A stretch of DNA of 64,000 nucleotides from NCBI RefSeq assembly GCF_014201585.1, contig NZ_JACHES010000001.1, positions 62,001-126,000 on the forward strand, in the 5' to 3' direction. Positions 1-8,925 of this stretch are shown here, one piece after another. Both the position numbers and the translations under genes were made by a program. The stretch's first letter is position 1. Every line of letters starts with the position of its first letter. The stretch comes from Anoxybacillus tengchongensis. GTDB taxonomy: Bacteria > Bacillota > Bacilli > Bacillales > Anoxybacillaceae. The notes under the pieces are model-generated. The model was given only the letters and a program-made list of their open reading frames with translations. It did no database searches and was not told where the DNA came from.

Positions 1-1
1 A

Positions 2-193
2 TATGAACAGGCAAAAACAGCCGCAAAACAAATTGCTCGTGAACAGTTAAAGCGACAATTGCCTGCGGATGCGATCATCCAAGGTGAAAAAGTTTTGCAT
101 GAGACGAAGGAGAATGGTAAAGTAAAAGTAGAAATGCATTACCAAGTCATTGAAAACATTGCGACACCACAACCAATTATTCAAGGAGATTGA
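2..193 (+). CDS. yqfD: Sporulation protein YqfD, C-terminal fragment
   Basis: The last 63 codons of an open frame enter from the left edge and stop at 191-193. The charged, Gln/Lys-rich end matches my memory of the C-terminus of YqfD, a membrane protein made in the sporulating mother cell. Gene order (yqfD directly before phoH) supports this. The stop is only 3 nt before the phoH start, and the phoH Shine-Dalgarno sequence (aaggagat, 183-190) lies inside its final codons, so the two are probably cotranscribed. The N-terminus and membrane segments are outside the window. Confidence 0.75.
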   Translation, partial: YEQAKTAAKQIAREQLKRQLPADAIIQGEKVLHETKENGKVKVEMHYQVIENIATPQPIIQGD

Positions 194-196
194 GGA

Positions 197-1159
197 ATGT
201 CGGAACAGTTTGTCACGATTTACCCTAACGTACAAAATGCAGATGAAGCGCTTGCCTTATTTGGTGCGCACGATATTCATTTAAAGCGCATTGAACAAGA
301 ACTCGGTGTTTCCATTGTGACGCGCGGAGAGGCAGTCAGCGTTTCAGGAAGCAAACAACATATTGAGCTTGTTGATGAATTGCTTCGTCATTTGTTGTTT
401 GTTATTCGTAAAGGCATCGTTATTAGCGAGCGAGATGTGCTTTATGCGCTACAAATGGCGAAGAATGGTACGATTTCTTATTTTGTAGAGTTGTACAATG
501 AAGAAATTGGAAAAAATGCAAAAGGAAAAGCGATTCGCGTCAAAACGCTTGGTCAGCGTCAATACGTTTCTGCCATTCAGCGCCACGACTTAATTTTCGG
601 TATTGGACCGGCAGGAACGGGAAAAACGTATTTGGCTGTCGTTATGGCTGTACAAGCGTTAAAAAACGGACAAGTCAAGCGAATTATTTTAACGCGTCCG
701 GCCGTTGAAGCGGGAGAAAACTTAGGTTTTTTGCCGGGGGATTTAAAAGAAAAAGTTGATCCGTATTTACGGCCGCTTTACGATGCCCTTCATGACGTCC
801 TTGGTCATGAACATACCCAACGATTAATTGAGCGCGGTGCAATTGAAATTGCTCCGCTAGCATATATGCGTGGGCGAACGTTAGATGATGCGTTTGTCAT
901 TTTAGACGAGGCGCAAAATACAACGCCTTCGCAAATGAAGATGTTTTTAACGCGCCTTGGCTTTGGCTCGAAAATGGTAATTACCGGTGATATTTCGCAA
1001 GTGGATTTGCCAAAAGGTGTTCGTTCGGGACTTGCGATTGCAAAAGACATTTTAACGAATGTAAGCGGAATTTCATTTGTCTTTTTAGAGCAAGCTGATG
1101 TTGTACGCCATCCGCTTGTCGGCAAAATTATCGCTGCATATGAAGATGCCGGAATGTAA
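197..1159 (+). CDS. phoH: PhoH family P-loop ATPase (PhoL type)
   Basis: This is a 320-residue PhoH-like ATPase, a family linked to RNA metabolism because it is often found beside YbeY. Walker A GPAGTGKT is at residues 137-144 and Walker B VILDEAQN near 233-240; the N-terminal third carries a KH-like segment typical of the family. The ATG follows aaggagat by 6 nt. In B. subtilis the next gene is yqfF/pgpH, but here ybeY follows after a small hairpin terminator. The length and motifs are complete, so the gene looks intact. Confidence 0.95.
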   Translation: MSEQFVTIYPNVQNADEALALFGAHDIHLKRIEQELGVSIVTRGEAVSVSGSKQHIELVDELLRHLLFVIRKGIVISERDVLYALQMAKNGTISYFVELYNEEIGKNAKGKAIRVKTLGQRQYVSAIQRHDLIFGIGPAGTGKTYLAVVMAVQALKNGQVKRIILTRPAVEAGENLGFLPGDLKEKVDPYLRPLYDALHDVLGHEHTQRLIERGAIEIAPLAYMRGRTLDDAFVILDEAQNTTPSQMKMFLTRLGFGSKMVITGDISQVDLPKGVRSGLAIAKDILTNVSGISFVFLEQADVVRHPLVGKIIAAYEDAGM

Positions 1160-1163
1160 ATGC

Positions 1164-1189
1164 GACCTGCGCTCACGTAGGTCCTTTTT
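1164..1189 (+). terminator. Hairpin terminator between phoH and ybeY
   Basis: GACCTGCG (1164-1171) pairs with CGTAGGTC (1176-1183), including one G-T pair, around a CTCA loop and is followed by CTTTTT. It sits inside a cluster usually thought of as one operon, so it may lower ybeY expression relative to phoH. Confidence 0.6.
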
Positions 1190-1217
1190 GCACTTTAATA
1201 AAGAGAGGGAAGAGTAT

Positions 1218-1685
1218 ATGTTAATGATTGACTTTATTGATGAGACGAATGAAATAACAGAACAACAAATCGATCTTATTGAACAGTTATTGCAACATGC
1301 TGCAAAGGAAGAACACGTACGAGATGGAGCAGAAGTGAGCGTCACGTTTGTTGATAATGAAAAAATTCGCGAAATCAACCGCGATTATCGCGGAAAAGAT
1401 CAACCGACAGATGTCATTTCGTTTGCGCTCGAAGAAATGGGTGAAGAAGAAATCGAAATTGTCGGTGCAGATTTTCCGCCGGTGTTAGGAGATATTATCA
1501 TTTCCGTTCCAAAAGCGCGCGAACAGGCAGAACAATACGGTCATTCGTTTATGCGTGAACTTGGTTTTTTAGCGGTGCACGGTTTTTTACATTTGCTCGG
1601 TTATGATCATGAAACGGAAGAAGAAGAAAAAGTGATGTTTGCGAAACAAGAGCAATTATTACAACAGTTCGGCTTAACGAGATGA
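1218..1685 (+). CDS. ybeY: Endoribonuclease YbeY, rRNA maturation
   Basis: A 155-residue metal-dependent RNase involved in 16S rRNA 3'-end processing and 70S quality control. The signature H-x3-H-x5-H zinc site is present: H121, H125 and H131 in [12 protein letters not shown] chose ATG 1218, which follows agagaggga, rather than the longer in-frame extension from 1098, which would overlap phoH and has no family match. The neighbours phoH, dgkA and era are the usual ones. Its stop is 6 nt before the dgkA start. Confidence 0.95.
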   Translation: MLMIDFIDETNEITEQQIDLIEQLLQHAAKEEHVRDGAEVSVTFVDNEKIREINRDYRGKDQPTDVISFALEEMGEEEIEIVGADFPPVLGDIIISVPKAREQAEQYGHSFMRELGFLAVHGFLHLLGYDHETEEEEKVMFAKQEQLLQQFGLTR

Positions 1686-1691
1686 TTGCTT

Positions 1692-2078
1692 ATGCGCTGG
1701 AAACGATTTGTCGCTAGCGTGTTATATGCTTTACACGGCATTCGTCTGGCGGTTTGTTATGAGCGAAATATGCGCATTCATTTAGCAGCAACGATTGCTG
1801 TTATCGTTGCTGCAACGGTGTTTCGTATTACGAAAACGGAATGGCTCGTGTTGCTTTTGACGATCGGGGCAGTCATTAGCTTAGAAATCGTCAACAGTGC
1901 AATTGAACGGACGGTCGATTTAGTGACGGACGAGTATCGACCGTTAGCGAAAGAAGCGAAAGATTTAGCGGCAGGTGCAGTGCTCGTTTTTGCGATTATT
2001 TCTGTTATTATTGGAATTACCATTTTCTCACCTTATTTGTATGTATTTTTTAAAAATTCTTTACATTTTCATAAATAG
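1692..2078 (+). CDS. dgkA: Undecaprenol/diacylglycerol kinase family protein
   Basis: A small integral membrane kinase (about 128 residues) of the DgkA family; in Gram-positives the main substrate is undecaprenol, feeding the lipid carrier pool for wall synthesis. Three hydrophobic segments are visible. The conserved catalytic/metal stretch EIVNSAIER has E65 and E72. Two starts are possible: TTG 1686, right after the ybeY stop, or ATG 1692, used here. The C-terminus extends about 10 residues past the last helix. In B. subtilis cdd follows; here era follows directly. Confidence 0.92.
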   Translation: MRWKRFVASVLYALHGIRLAVCYERNMRIHLAATIAVIVAATVFRITKTEWLVLLLTIGAVISLEIVNSAIERTVDLVTDEYRPLAKEAKDLAAGAVLVFAIISVIIGITIFSPYLYVFFKNSLHFHK

Positions 2079-2144
2079 TAGTGAAATCGTGTTCATATTT
2101 TGGTAAAATAAAAAGCAAGCATATTTTATGCGATGGAGGTTTTT

Positions 2145-3053
2145 ATGATTCGAGAAGAATATAAATCAGGATTCGTAGCAATTATCGGACGACCAAATGT
2201 AGGGAAATCTACATTTTTAAATCGCGTCATCGGGCAAAAAATTGCTATTATGAGCGATAAGCCACAAACGACGCGCAATAAAATTCAAGGTGTATATACA
2301 ACAGATGACGCGCAAATTATTTTCATTGATACGCCAGGCATTCATAAACCGAAACATAAGCTTGGCGATTTCATGGTCAAAGTAGCGCAAAGTGCGTTGC
2401 AAGAAGTCGATTTAATTTTATTCATGGTGAATGCTGTAGAAGGGCTCGGTCGCGGTGATGAATTTATTATCGAACGTTTAAAACAAGTGCAAACACCGAT
2501 ATTTTTAGTCATCAATAAAATTGATGAAATACATCCCGACGATTTATTGCCGCTGATTGAGCAATATCGCTCACTCCATTCGTTTGCCGAAGTCATTCCT
2601 ATTTCAGCGTTGCAAGGCAACAATGTAGAGACATTGTTGCAACAAATTAAAAACTACTTGCCTGAAGGACCGCAATATTATCCTGCGCACCAAGTGACGG
2701 ATCATCCTGAGCGGTTTATTATTGCTGAGTTTATTCGCGAAAAAGCGCTCCATTTAACGCGCGAAGAAGTACCACATTCCATTGCGGTTGTCATCGACTC
2801 GATTGAACGTCGGGAAAATAGCGATACTGTATATGTTGCAGCGACCATTATCGTTGAGCGCGATTCGCAAAAAGGAATTATTATCGGCAAGCGCGGTCAA
2901 ATGTTAAAGGAGATCGGCCAGCGAGCGCGCGTCGATATTGAAGCGCTACTCGGTTCAAAAGTGTTTTTAGAACTATGGGTGAAAGTACAAAAAGACTGGC
3001 GAAATAAAATGGCACAGTTGCGAGACCTTGGCTATCGCGAAGATGAATATTAA
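2145..3053 (+). CDS. era: GTPase Era, 30S ribosome assembly
   Basis: A 302-residue GTPase that binds 16S rRNA near its 3' end during 30S maturation. G1 motif GRPNVGKS is at 15-22, G3 DTPG and G4 NKID follow, and the C-terminal KH domain has the GKRG loop near residue 247. ATG 2145 is preceded by tggaggt at 2134-2140; the in-frame ATG at 2133 lies within that ribosome binding site and is rejected. It follows dgkA after 66 nt and precedes the small yqzL and recO. Confidence 0.97.
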   Translation: MIREEYKSGFVAIIGRPNVGKSTFLNRVIGQKIAIMSDKPQTTRNKIQGVYTTDDAQIIFIDTPGIHKPKHKLGDFMVKVAQSALQEVDLILFMVNAVEGLGRGDEFIIERLKQVQTPIFLVINKIDEIHPDDLLPLIEQYRSLHSFAEVIPISALQGNNVETLLQQIKNYLPEGPQYYPAHQVTDHPERFIIAEFIREKALHLTREEVPHSIAVVIDSIERRENSDTVYVAATIIVERDSQKGIIIGKRGQMLKEIGQRARVDIEALLGSKVFLELWVKVQKDWRNKMAQLRDLGYREDEY

Positions 3054-3152
3054 TACTGTAAAATTTTAAAAGACATCGTGACAGCGACAAACGGGCAAAC
3101 TACAAGTGAGCTGCTCAATCACCGTCAACTAACGAGAGAAAGGTGTGGTTCG

Positions 3153-3296
3153 ATGCTCGATTTTACCTGGAAGCTATTTAGTCAAACAGGGAATATTGAC
3201 ACGTATCTGTTATTTAAGGAGCTAGAACGCGAAACGCAAGAGCAAGCGAGCGATTCAACGTATCATTTAACTGAACGAGATTATCACGTCCTGTAA
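3153..3296 (+). CDS. yqzL: YqzL family small protein
   Basis: A 47-residue protein of the YqzL type, found between era and recO in many Bacillaceae. It is acidic and rich in Glu/Gln (LERETQEQ) with an aromatic N-terminus (MLDFTWKLF). Function unknown to me. ATG 3153 has gagaaaggtgtgg upstream; the longer frame from 3078 has no ribosome binding site. The stop is 19 nt before recO, whose Shine-Dalgarno sequence (ggaaggt) starts just after it, suggesting coupling. Confidence 0.85.
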   Translation: MLDFTWKLFSQTGNIDTYLLFKELERETQEQASDSTYHLTERDYHVL

Positions 3297-3315
3297 CTTT
3301 GGAAGGTTATGTTAT

Positions 3316-4077
3316 ATGTTTGAAAAGTGTGAAGGGATTGTCATTCGAACGATTGACTATGGAGAGACAAATAAAATCGTTACGATATTTACACGCGAAT
3401 GGGGAAAGGTCGCTGCGATGGCAAGAGGTGCGAAAAAGCCGAGCAGCCGCCTTTCTTCTGTTACGCAAATGTTTACATACGGTATTTATTTGATTCAAAA
3501 AAGTCGCGGTGTTGGAAGTTTACATCAAGGAGAATTGCTTTCAACGATGCGCCATATACGAGAGGACATTTTTTTAACAGCATACGCCTCGTATGTTGTT
3601 GAATTGACAGATAAAGCAGTGGAAGAAAGACGTCCGAATCCATATTTATTTGAGCTTCTTTTACAAACGCTCACGTATATGAACGAAGGACTTGATGCGG
3701 AAGTGTTGATGTACATATACGAAATGAAGCTGCTTCCGGCATTCGGATTGTATCCAAAGTTAGACGGCTGCGCTGTTTGTGAAGAGAAAGAAGGCACGTT
3801 TGCTTTTTCGATTGCGCAAGGGGGATTTTTATGTCACCGTTGTTTTGAGCACGATCCATACTGTATTCCGATGACTCCGTCGGTTTTAAAATTACTTCGC
3901 CTTTTTTACTACGTAGATTTGTCCCGCATTGGTCAAATCGCTGTCAAGCAGGAAACGAAAAAACAATTACAAACGATTATTTCAGCTTATTACGATGAAT
4001 ATTCGGGCCTTTCGCTGAAGACGAAACGTTTTTTACAGCAGCTCCATACGTTAAAAGGTGAAAGCGGACAAATATAA
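3316..4077 (+). CDS. recO: DNA repair protein RecO
   Basis: A 253-residue recombination mediator that anneals ssDNA and, with RecR, loads RecA on SSB-coated DNA. The N-terminal OB-fold ([21 protein letters not shown]) and a zinc knuckle with C152, C155, C173 and C176 are present. Length is normal. ATG 3316 has ggaaggtt upstream. It ends in a hairpin that overlaps its last codons. The glycyl-tRNA synthetase genes that follow recO in B. subtilis are not here. Confidence 0.96.
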   Translation: MFEKCEGIVIRTIDYGETNKIVTIFTREWGKVAAMARGAKKPSSRLSSVTQMFTYGIYLIQKSRGVGSLHQGELLSTMRHIREDIFLTAYASYVVELTDKAVEERRPNPYLFELLLQTLTYMNEGLDAEVLMYIYEMKLLPAFGLYPKLDGCAVCEEKEGTFAFSIAQGGFLCHRCFEHDPYCIPMTPSVLKLLRLFYYVDLSRIGQIAVKQETKKQLQTIISAYYDEYSGLSLKTKRFLQQLHTLKGESGQI

Positions 4078-4103
4078 TGTTGTCCGCTTCCCACTTTTGT
4101 TTG
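4062..4103 (+). terminator. Hairpin at recO end
   Basis: AAGCGGACAA (4062-4071) and TTGTCCGCTT (4080-4089) form a perfect 10-bp stem containing the recO stop in its loop. The following T-tract is broken (CCCACTTTTG), so termination may be partial. Confidence 0.5.
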
Positions 4104-4127
4104 CAAAATATAAAGATGAATTATAAT
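4098..4127 (+). promoter_or_regulatory. Possible SigA promoter of ccpN-ppsR
   Basis: A consensus -10 TATAAT lies at 4122-4127. The -35 is unclear: TTGTTT at 4098 gives an 18-nt spacer and TTGCAA at 4101 a 15-nt spacer. Confidence 0.4.
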
Positions 4128-4168
4128 ATGGTCTTATAGTGTAGCCTATTGTAAGGTGGTGAGCGACA

Positions 4169-4798
4169 ATCGAACTCAATAAACGTCAAGAACAAATTTT
4201 ACAAATCGTCAAAGATCACGGACCGATTACAGGGGAACATATTGCTGAGAAGCTCAATTTAACACGTGCGACGTTACGGCCGGATTTAGCGATTTTAACG
4301 ATGGCCGGGTATTTAGAAGCGAGACCTCGTGTTGGGTATTTTTATACAGGAAAAACAGGAACGCAACTGCTTGCTGATAAAATTAGAAAAATTAAAGTGA
4401 GCGACTATCAGTCTATTCCGGTCGTGATTCATGAAAACATGAGCGTCTATGATGCGATTGTGACGATGTTTTTAGAAGATGTCGGCACGTTGTTTGTTGT
4501 GGATGAACAGTCGTTGCTTGTCGGTGTGCTATCCCGAAAAGATTTGTTGCGCGCCAGTATCGGAAAACAAGAATTGACGTCTATTCCTGTCAATATTATT
4601 ATGACGCGAATGCCAAATATTACGTTTTGTGAAAAAGATGATTTACTCATTGACATCGCCCAAAAGTTAATTGAAAAGCAAATTGATGCGATGCCAGTCG
4701 TCAAAAAAGTGGACAAAGGGTATGAAGTCATCGGGCGTATTACAAAAACGAATATGACGAAGGTACTTGTCGCGTTAGCGAAAGAAGACGTGCTTTAA
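4169..4798 (+). CDS. ccpN: Gluconeogenic repressor CcpN (HTH plus two CBS domains)
   Basis: CcpN represses gapB and pckA during glycolytic growth in B. subtilis. The frame reads IELNKRQEQILQIVKDHGP onward: an N-terminal winged HTH to about residue 60, then two CBS domains (about 75-205). No in-frame ATG, GTG or TTG exists before 4301, which would remove the HTH. A near-consensus Shine-Dalgarno aaggtggtga (4153-4162) ends 6 nt before ATC 4169, so I place the start there. The alternative GTG at 4159 is one base out of frame and stops after 7 codons. A frameshift or sequence error remains possible. ppsR follows after 12 nt. Confidence 0.85.
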   Translation: MELNKRQEQILQIVKDHGPITGEHIAEKLNLTRATLRPDLAILTMAGYLEARPRVGYFYTGKTGTQLLADKIRKIKVSDYQSIPVVIHENMSVYDAIVTMFLEDVGTLFVVDEQSLLVGVLSRKDLLRASIGKQELTSIPVNIIMTRMPNITFCEKDDLLIDIAQKLIEKQIDAMPVVKKVDKGYEVIGRITKTNMTKVLVALAKEDVL

Positions 4799-4810
4799 AG
4801 GGGGAAAACC

Positions 4811-5617
4811 ATGAGTCAAATCGTATACGTCGTATCCGATTCAGCAGGAGAGACGGCCGAGCTCGTTGTCAAAGCAGCGGCGAGTCAGTTCCAAGGGGCG
4901 CTCGTTCAATTTCGGCGTGTTCCGTACGTAGAAGATGTTGAAACGCTATCAGAGGTTGTCGCGTTAGCAAAAATGAACCGAGGTATTATCGTTTTTACAT
5001 TAGTCATACCGGAAATGCGCCAATTTTTACTAGCCGAAGCAGCACGTGAAGGAGTTCCTGTATACGATATTATTGGACCGCTCATTGAACAAATGGCGAA
5101 ATTGCTACAAATGACACCTCGTTGCGAACCAGGACCTATTCGCGTGTTAGATGAAGATTACTTCCGTAAAATTGAGGCAATTGAATTTGCAGTAAAATAT
5201 GATGATGGACGTGACCCTCGGGGCATTTTGCGAGCCGATATCGTTTTAATCGGGGTATCGCGCACGTCGAAAACACCGCTATCGCAATATTTAGCTCATA
5301 AGCGTTTTAAAGTAGCTAACGTGCCGATTGTTCCAGAAGTCGATCCACCTGAAGAATTGTTTCAAGTGCCGCCCGAAAAATGTTTCGGTCTAAAAATTAG
5401 TCCAGAGAAGTTAAACGAAATTCGTCGTGAGCGGCTAAAATCGCTCGGCTTAGATGATCGCGCCATTTACGCAAACATTGATCGGATTAAAGAAGAATTG
5501 CAATACTTTGATGGGATTGTGAAAAAAATTGGTTGTGAAGTCATTGATGTGACAAATAAAGCGGTTGAAGAAACAGCGAATGTCATTATGAATATTATGC
5601 GCAAAAGAGAGAAATAA
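4811..5617 (+). CDS. ppsR: Pyruvate,Pi dikinase / PEP synthase regulatory kinase-phosphotransferase
   Basis: A 268-residue DUF299 protein (YqfL). In characterised relatives it switches pyruvate,phosphate dikinase or PEP synthase by ADP-dependent phosphorylation and Pi-dependent dephosphorylation of a threonine. The P-loop-like GVSRTSKT is at residues 148-155. ATG 4811 follows aaaggggg. It shares an operon with ccpN, as in B. subtilis, which ties it to the glycolysis/gluconeogenesis switch. The dikinase target itself is not in the window. A hairpin terminator follows the stop. Confidence 0.93.
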   Translation: MSQIVYVVSDSAGETAELVVKAAASQFQGALVQFRRVPYVEDVETLSEVVALAKMNRGIIVFTLVIPEMRQFLLAEAAREGVPVYDIIGPLIEQMAKLLQMTPRCEPGPIRVLDEDYFRKIEAIEFAVKYDDGRDPRGILRADIVLIGVSRTSKTPLSQYLAHKRFKVANVPIVPEVDPPEELFQVPPEKCFGLKISPEKLNEIRRERLKSLGLDDRAIYANIDRIKEELQYFDGIVKKIGCEVIDVTNKAVEETANVIMNIMRKREK

Positions 5618-5623
5618 ACAGAC

Positions 5624-5665
5624 AAAGCACAATCACAACAAGTGATATGTGCTTTTCCTTTTTCA
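5624..5665 (+). terminator. Terminator of ccpN-ppsR
   Basis: AAAGCACA (5624-5631) pairs with TGTGCTTT (5648-5655) and TCAC with GTGA inside, with a small bulge; the right arm runs into TTTTCCTTTTT. Confidence 0.75.
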
Positions 5666-5682
5666 TAAAAACGTTTGTGCAT

Positions 5683-5711
5683 TTGTATAGCCAACTGACG
5701 TTTTTTATATT
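5683..5711 (+). promoter_or_regulatory. Possible SigA promoter of dnaG-sigA
   Basis: TTGTAT (5683-5688), a 17-nt spacer and TATATT (5706-5711) give a plausible promoter; a perfect TATAAT at 5711-5716 overlaps but has no well-spaced -35. It leaves a leader of about 200 nt before dnaG. The 5618-5922 gap otherwise holds the ppsR terminator, a 7-bp inverted repeat (5777-5792) and a 31-codon short frame (5847-5942). Confidence 0.45.
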
Positions 5712-5776
5712 ATAATAAAAAATTGTGATAAAACAGGTTTAGACTGAACATAGGACGAATAAACTATTTATAGCTA

Positions 5777-5792
5777 ATTGTCAAGTGACAAT
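5777..5792. repeat. Inverted repeat in dnaG leader
   Basis: ATTGTCA (5777-5783) and TGACAAT (5786-5792) are perfect 7-bp inverted arms around AG. It lies between the putative promoter and dnaG, so it could be an operator or a small RNA hairpin. No known consensus matched. Confidence 0.4.
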
Positions 5793-5846
5793 GCATCGGG
5801 ATTTTCGACAATATTTTTTTCTCAAAAAGAAGGATTGTTTCGCGCA

Positions 5847-5942
5847 ATGGAGAATAAAAACATACAAAACAATTGGATCAAAGCCACACGTTTTGTCGAA
5901 ATATGTTTGGAGCTGTTGAAATATGGGACAACGCATTCCTGA
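5847..5942 (+). CDS. Possible leader peptide overlapping dnaG start
   Basis: A 31-codon frame from ATG 5847 to TGA 5940-5942 overlaps the dnaG start in another frame. It reads MENKNIQNNWIKATRFVEIC and continues to KYGTTHS. An agaagga motif lies 15 nt upstream, which is long for efficient initiation. I do not recognise it. If translated, it would couple to dnaG, whose own ribosome binding site (tggag) is inside it. It may be chance. Confidence 0.25.
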   Translation: MENKNIQNNWIKATRFVEICLELLKYGTTHS

Positions 5943-7740
5943 AGAAACGGTTGAGCACATTCGTCGCTCAGTCGATATTGTAGACATCATCCAACAGTAT
6001 GTCTCGCTTAAAAAACAAGGACGCAACTATTTTGGTTTATGTCCTTTCCACGGAGAGAAAACACCTTCTTTTTCTGTTTCACCAGAAAAGCAAATTTACC
6101 ACTGTTTCGGCTGTGGGGCAGGCGGAAATGTGTTTTCGTTTTTGATGGACATCGAAGGAATTACATTCATAGAAGCAGTGAAGCGATTGGCACCGCGGGC
6201 AAATGTAGATCTGTCGCACATCGTTGATGATCATCCGACAGCCGAGCGGACAGAAACAGCAACGATGATTGCTGCGCATGAGCTGCTAAAAAAGTTTTAT
6301 CATCATTTGCTTATGCATACAAATGAAGGAGAGGAAGCATTAAGCTACTTACTTCATCGGGGATTTACGCGCGAAATCATCGAACAGTTTGAAATTGGCT
6401 ACGCTTTGCCATCTTGGAATGCAGCTGTTACATTTTTAACAAACAAAGGTTTTTCGCTTTCTCTGATGGAGCAAGCAGGATTAATCGTAAAAAAATCAGG
6501 AGAGGACTCATATTTTGATCGTTTTCGTCATCGCATTATGTTTCCAATCCATAACCATCACGGAGAAACGGTTGCGTTCTCAGGGAGAGCGCTCGGAAAC
6601 GAAGATCCGAAGTACTTGAATAGTCCTGAAACACCTATTTTCAACAAACGAAACATTTTATATCATTTTCATGAGGCGCGCGTGCCGATGCGCCAAAAAC
6701 AGCAAGTAGTGTTGTTTGAAGGTTTTGCGGATGTAATTGCCGCTGTGCAAGCTGGCATTTCCCATGCGGTAGCAACGATGGGAACGGCTTTATCAGAAGA
6801 ACAGGCGCGCATGCTACGGCGAAACGCATCTTCTGTCATCGTTTGTTACGATGGCGACCGAGCTGGAATAGACGCTGCGCTCAGAGCTTCAGAGACGCTT
6901 ATGGAGGCTGGCTGTTATGTCAAAGTGGCGATGATACCAGATGGGCTCGATCCTGATGAATATGTGCGAAAATATGGTGCCGACCGCTTTCGTCATCATG
7001 TGCTTGATGCAAGCTTATCGCTTACTGCATTTAAGTTAGAATATTTGAAGCGCGGGCGTCATTTACAAAATGAAAGCGAGCGACTTCGTTACATTGAAGA
7101 AGCAGTCAAAGAAATTAGTCGCTTATCTAATGCCATTGAAGCTGACTATTACTTGCGACAACTAGCGGATGAGTTTTCGATTTCTATGGATGCGTTACGT
7201 GAACAAATGACGCTTCATGGGAAAAAGCAACAAACGGAACGGAAAAAACATGAGCGTCGCGAGACAGTCATTCTACCTGCGAAGACAAAATTGTTACCTG
7301 CTTTTCAAAAAGCAGAACGGATGTTAATTGCTCATATGTTGCGCGATAAAGAGATCGCATTAACTGTGCAAGAGGCGATCGAAGGCGCATTTAACATCGA
7401 GGAACACCGCGCTATTGTCGCTTATTTATATGCATTTTACGAAGAAGGACACGAACCCGATGTAAGCTCGTTGCTTGAACGCATTCATGATCCACAACTA
7501 AAACGCATTGTGACAGAGCTGTCGATGATGCTGATTAACGAAGATATTTCATCAGCGGAGTTACAAGATTATATTCAATGCGTGCTCAATTATCCGAAAG
7601 AACAGTTGCTTAAGCAAAAAGAAACGCAGTTGCGCGAAGCTGAACGCCAAAAAGATTATGAGCGCGCCAAACGCATTGCTAGCGAAATCATCGCAATGCG
7701 AAAGTCTTTGCATTTTGGAAGGAGGGGAATAAATGGCTGA
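5923..7740 (+). CDS. dnaG: DNA primase
   Basis: Primase makes RNA primers for replication and works with DnaB helicase. The CHC2 zinc-binding domain has C40, H43, C61 and C64; the TOPRIM core has E266 (EGFAD) and D310-G-D312; the C-terminal helicase-interaction region follows to residue 605. ATG 5923 has tttggag upstream at somewhat long spacing. It overlaps sigA by 8 nt, the classic macromolecular-synthesis operon order. In B. subtilis yqxD precedes dnaG; here it is absent. Confidence 0.97.
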   Translation: MGQRIPEETVEHIRRSVDIVDIIQQYVSLKKQGRNYFGLCPFHGEKTPSFSVSPEKQIYHCFGCGAGGNVFSFLMDIEGITFIEAVKRLAPRANVDLSHIVDDHPTAERTETATMIAAHELLKKFYHHLLMHTNEGEEALSYLLHRGFTREIIEQFEIGYALPSWNAAVTFLTNKGFSLSLMEQAGLIVKKSGEDSYFDRFRHRIMFPIHNHHGETVAFSGRALGNEDPKYLNSPETPIFNKRNILYHFHEARVPMRQKQQVVLFEGFADVIAAVQAGISHAVATMGTALSEEQARMLRRNASSVIVCYDGDRAGIDAALRASETLMEAGCYVKVAMIPDGLDPDEYVRKYGADRFRHHVLDASLSLTAFKLEYLKRGRHLQNESERLRYIEEAVKEISRLSNAIEADYYLRQLADEFSISMDALREQMTLHGKKQQTERKKHERRETVILPAKTKLLPAFQKAERMLIAHMLRDKEIALTVQEAIEGAFNIEEHRAIVAYLYAFYEEGHEPDVSSLLERIHDPQLKRIVTELSMMLINEDISSAELQDYIQCVLNYPKEQLLKQKETQLREAERQKDYERAKRIASEIIAMRKSLHFGRRGING

Positions 7741-8851
7741 AAAGTCAACACATTCCGATTTAACGTTAGAGCAAGTGAAAGAGCAATTAATTGAACTAGG
7801 TAAAAAACGTGGTGTTCTTACCTATGAAGAAATCGCAGAACGATTATCACCGTTTGATCTCGATTCTGATCAAATGGACGAATATTATGAATATTTAAGT
7901 GAGCAAGGTATCGAAGTCGTCGGTGAGTCCGATTTAGATGATGAGGATCTAGAAGATCCAGACTTCGATGATTTGAAAGACGAAGAGTTCGATTTAAACG
8001 ATTTAAGCGTTCCGCCAGGTGTAAAAATTAACGACCCTGTTCGTATGTATTTAAAAGAAATTGGACGCGTTCCATTATTGTCAGCAGAAGAAGAAATTGA
8101 GTTAGCGAAACGGATCGAACAAGGTGACGAAGAAGCAAAGCGCCGTCTTGCTGAAGCGAACCTTCGCCTTGTTGTGAGCATCGCCAAACGTTACGTTGGT
8201 CGTGGCATGCTTTTTCTTGACTTGATCCAAGAAGGCAATATGGGCTTAATTAAAGCCGTCGAAAAATTTGATTACCGCAAAGGATATAAATTTAGCACAT
8301 ATGCAACATGGTGGATTCGACAAGCGATTACGCGTGCGATTGCTGACCAAGCACGTACGATTCGCATTCCTGTTCACATGGTTGAAACGATTAACAAGCT
8401 CATTCGCGTTCAACGGCAACTTTTACAAGATCTCGGTCGCGAGCCATCTCCGGAAGAAATTGCAGAAGAGATGGATTTAACGCCAGAAAAGGTGCGTGAA
8501 ATTTTAAAAATTGCTCAAGAACCTGTATCGCTTGAAACGCCGATTGGTGAAGAAGACGACTCCCATTTAGGCGATTTTATTGAAGACCAAGATGCGACAT
8601 CTCCAGCCGAACATGCAGCGTATGAACTGCTGAAAGAGCAACTTGAAGACGTGTTAGATACGCTAACAGATCGGGAAGAAAATGTTCTTCGTCTTCGTTT
8701 CGGTCTTGACGACGGCCGTACACGAACGCTTGAAGAAGTCGGAAAAGTGTTCGGTGTAACGCGCGAGCGCATTCGCCAAATTGAAGCAAAAGCGTTGCGG
8801 AAGCTGCGTCACCCAAGCCGTAGCAAGCGTCTAAAAGACTTTTTAGAATAA
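7733..8851 (+). CDS. sigA: Primary sigma factor SigA (RpoD)
   Basis: The housekeeping sigma-70 of RNA polymerase, 372 residues. Region 1.1 is the acidic N-terminus, region 1.2 begins at [10 protein letters not shown], region 2 contains the [15 protein letters not shown] stretch that reads the -10 element, and region 4.2 ends with [20 protein letters not shown] for the -35. A strong ggaaggagggg precedes ATG 7733. Translation is probably coupled to dnaG through the 8-nt overlap. A long stable hairpin terminator follows. Confidence 0.98.
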   Translation: MAEKSTHSDLTLEQVKEQLIELGKKRGVLTYEEIAERLSPFDLDSDQMDEYYEYLSEQGIEVVGESDLDDEDLEDPDFDDLKDEEFDLNDLSVPPGVKINDPVRMYLKEIGRVPLLSAEEEIELAKRIEQGDEEAKRRLAEANLRLVVSIAKRYVGRGMLFLDLIQEGNMGLIKAVEKFDYRKGYKFSTYATWWIRQAITRAIADQARTIRIPVHMVETINKLIRVQRQLLQDLGREPSPEEIAEEMDLTPEKVREILKIAQEPVSLETPIGEEDDSHLGDFIEDQDATSPAEHAAYELLKEQLEDVLDTLTDREENVLRLRFGLDDGRTRTLEEVGKVFGVTRERIRQIEAKALRKLRHPSRSKRLKDFLE

Positions 8852-8860
8852 CCGTTTACA

Positions 8861-8908
8861 AGAAATAGTTTACTTCTTACAATAGAAGTAAGCTATTTCT
8901 TTATTTAG
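8861..8908 (+). terminator. Terminator of dnaG-sigA
   Basis: AGAAATAGTTTACTTCT (8861-8877) pairs with AGAAGTAAGCTATTTCT (8884-8900), a 17-bp stem with one mismatch or wobble, followed by TTATTT. Confidence 0.85.
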
Positions 8909-8925
8909 GAAGGAATGCGTATTCA

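Noticed and set aside
1098-1217. N-terminal extension of YbeY from ATG 1098
   Set aside because: It overlaps the end of phoH, contains the terminator hairpin, has no ribosome binding site and no family similarity; ATG 1218 fits the family start.
4159-4182. GTG start of ccpN at 4159
   Set aside because: Out of frame with the conserved protein and stops after seven codons; it also lies in the Shine-Dalgarno sequence.
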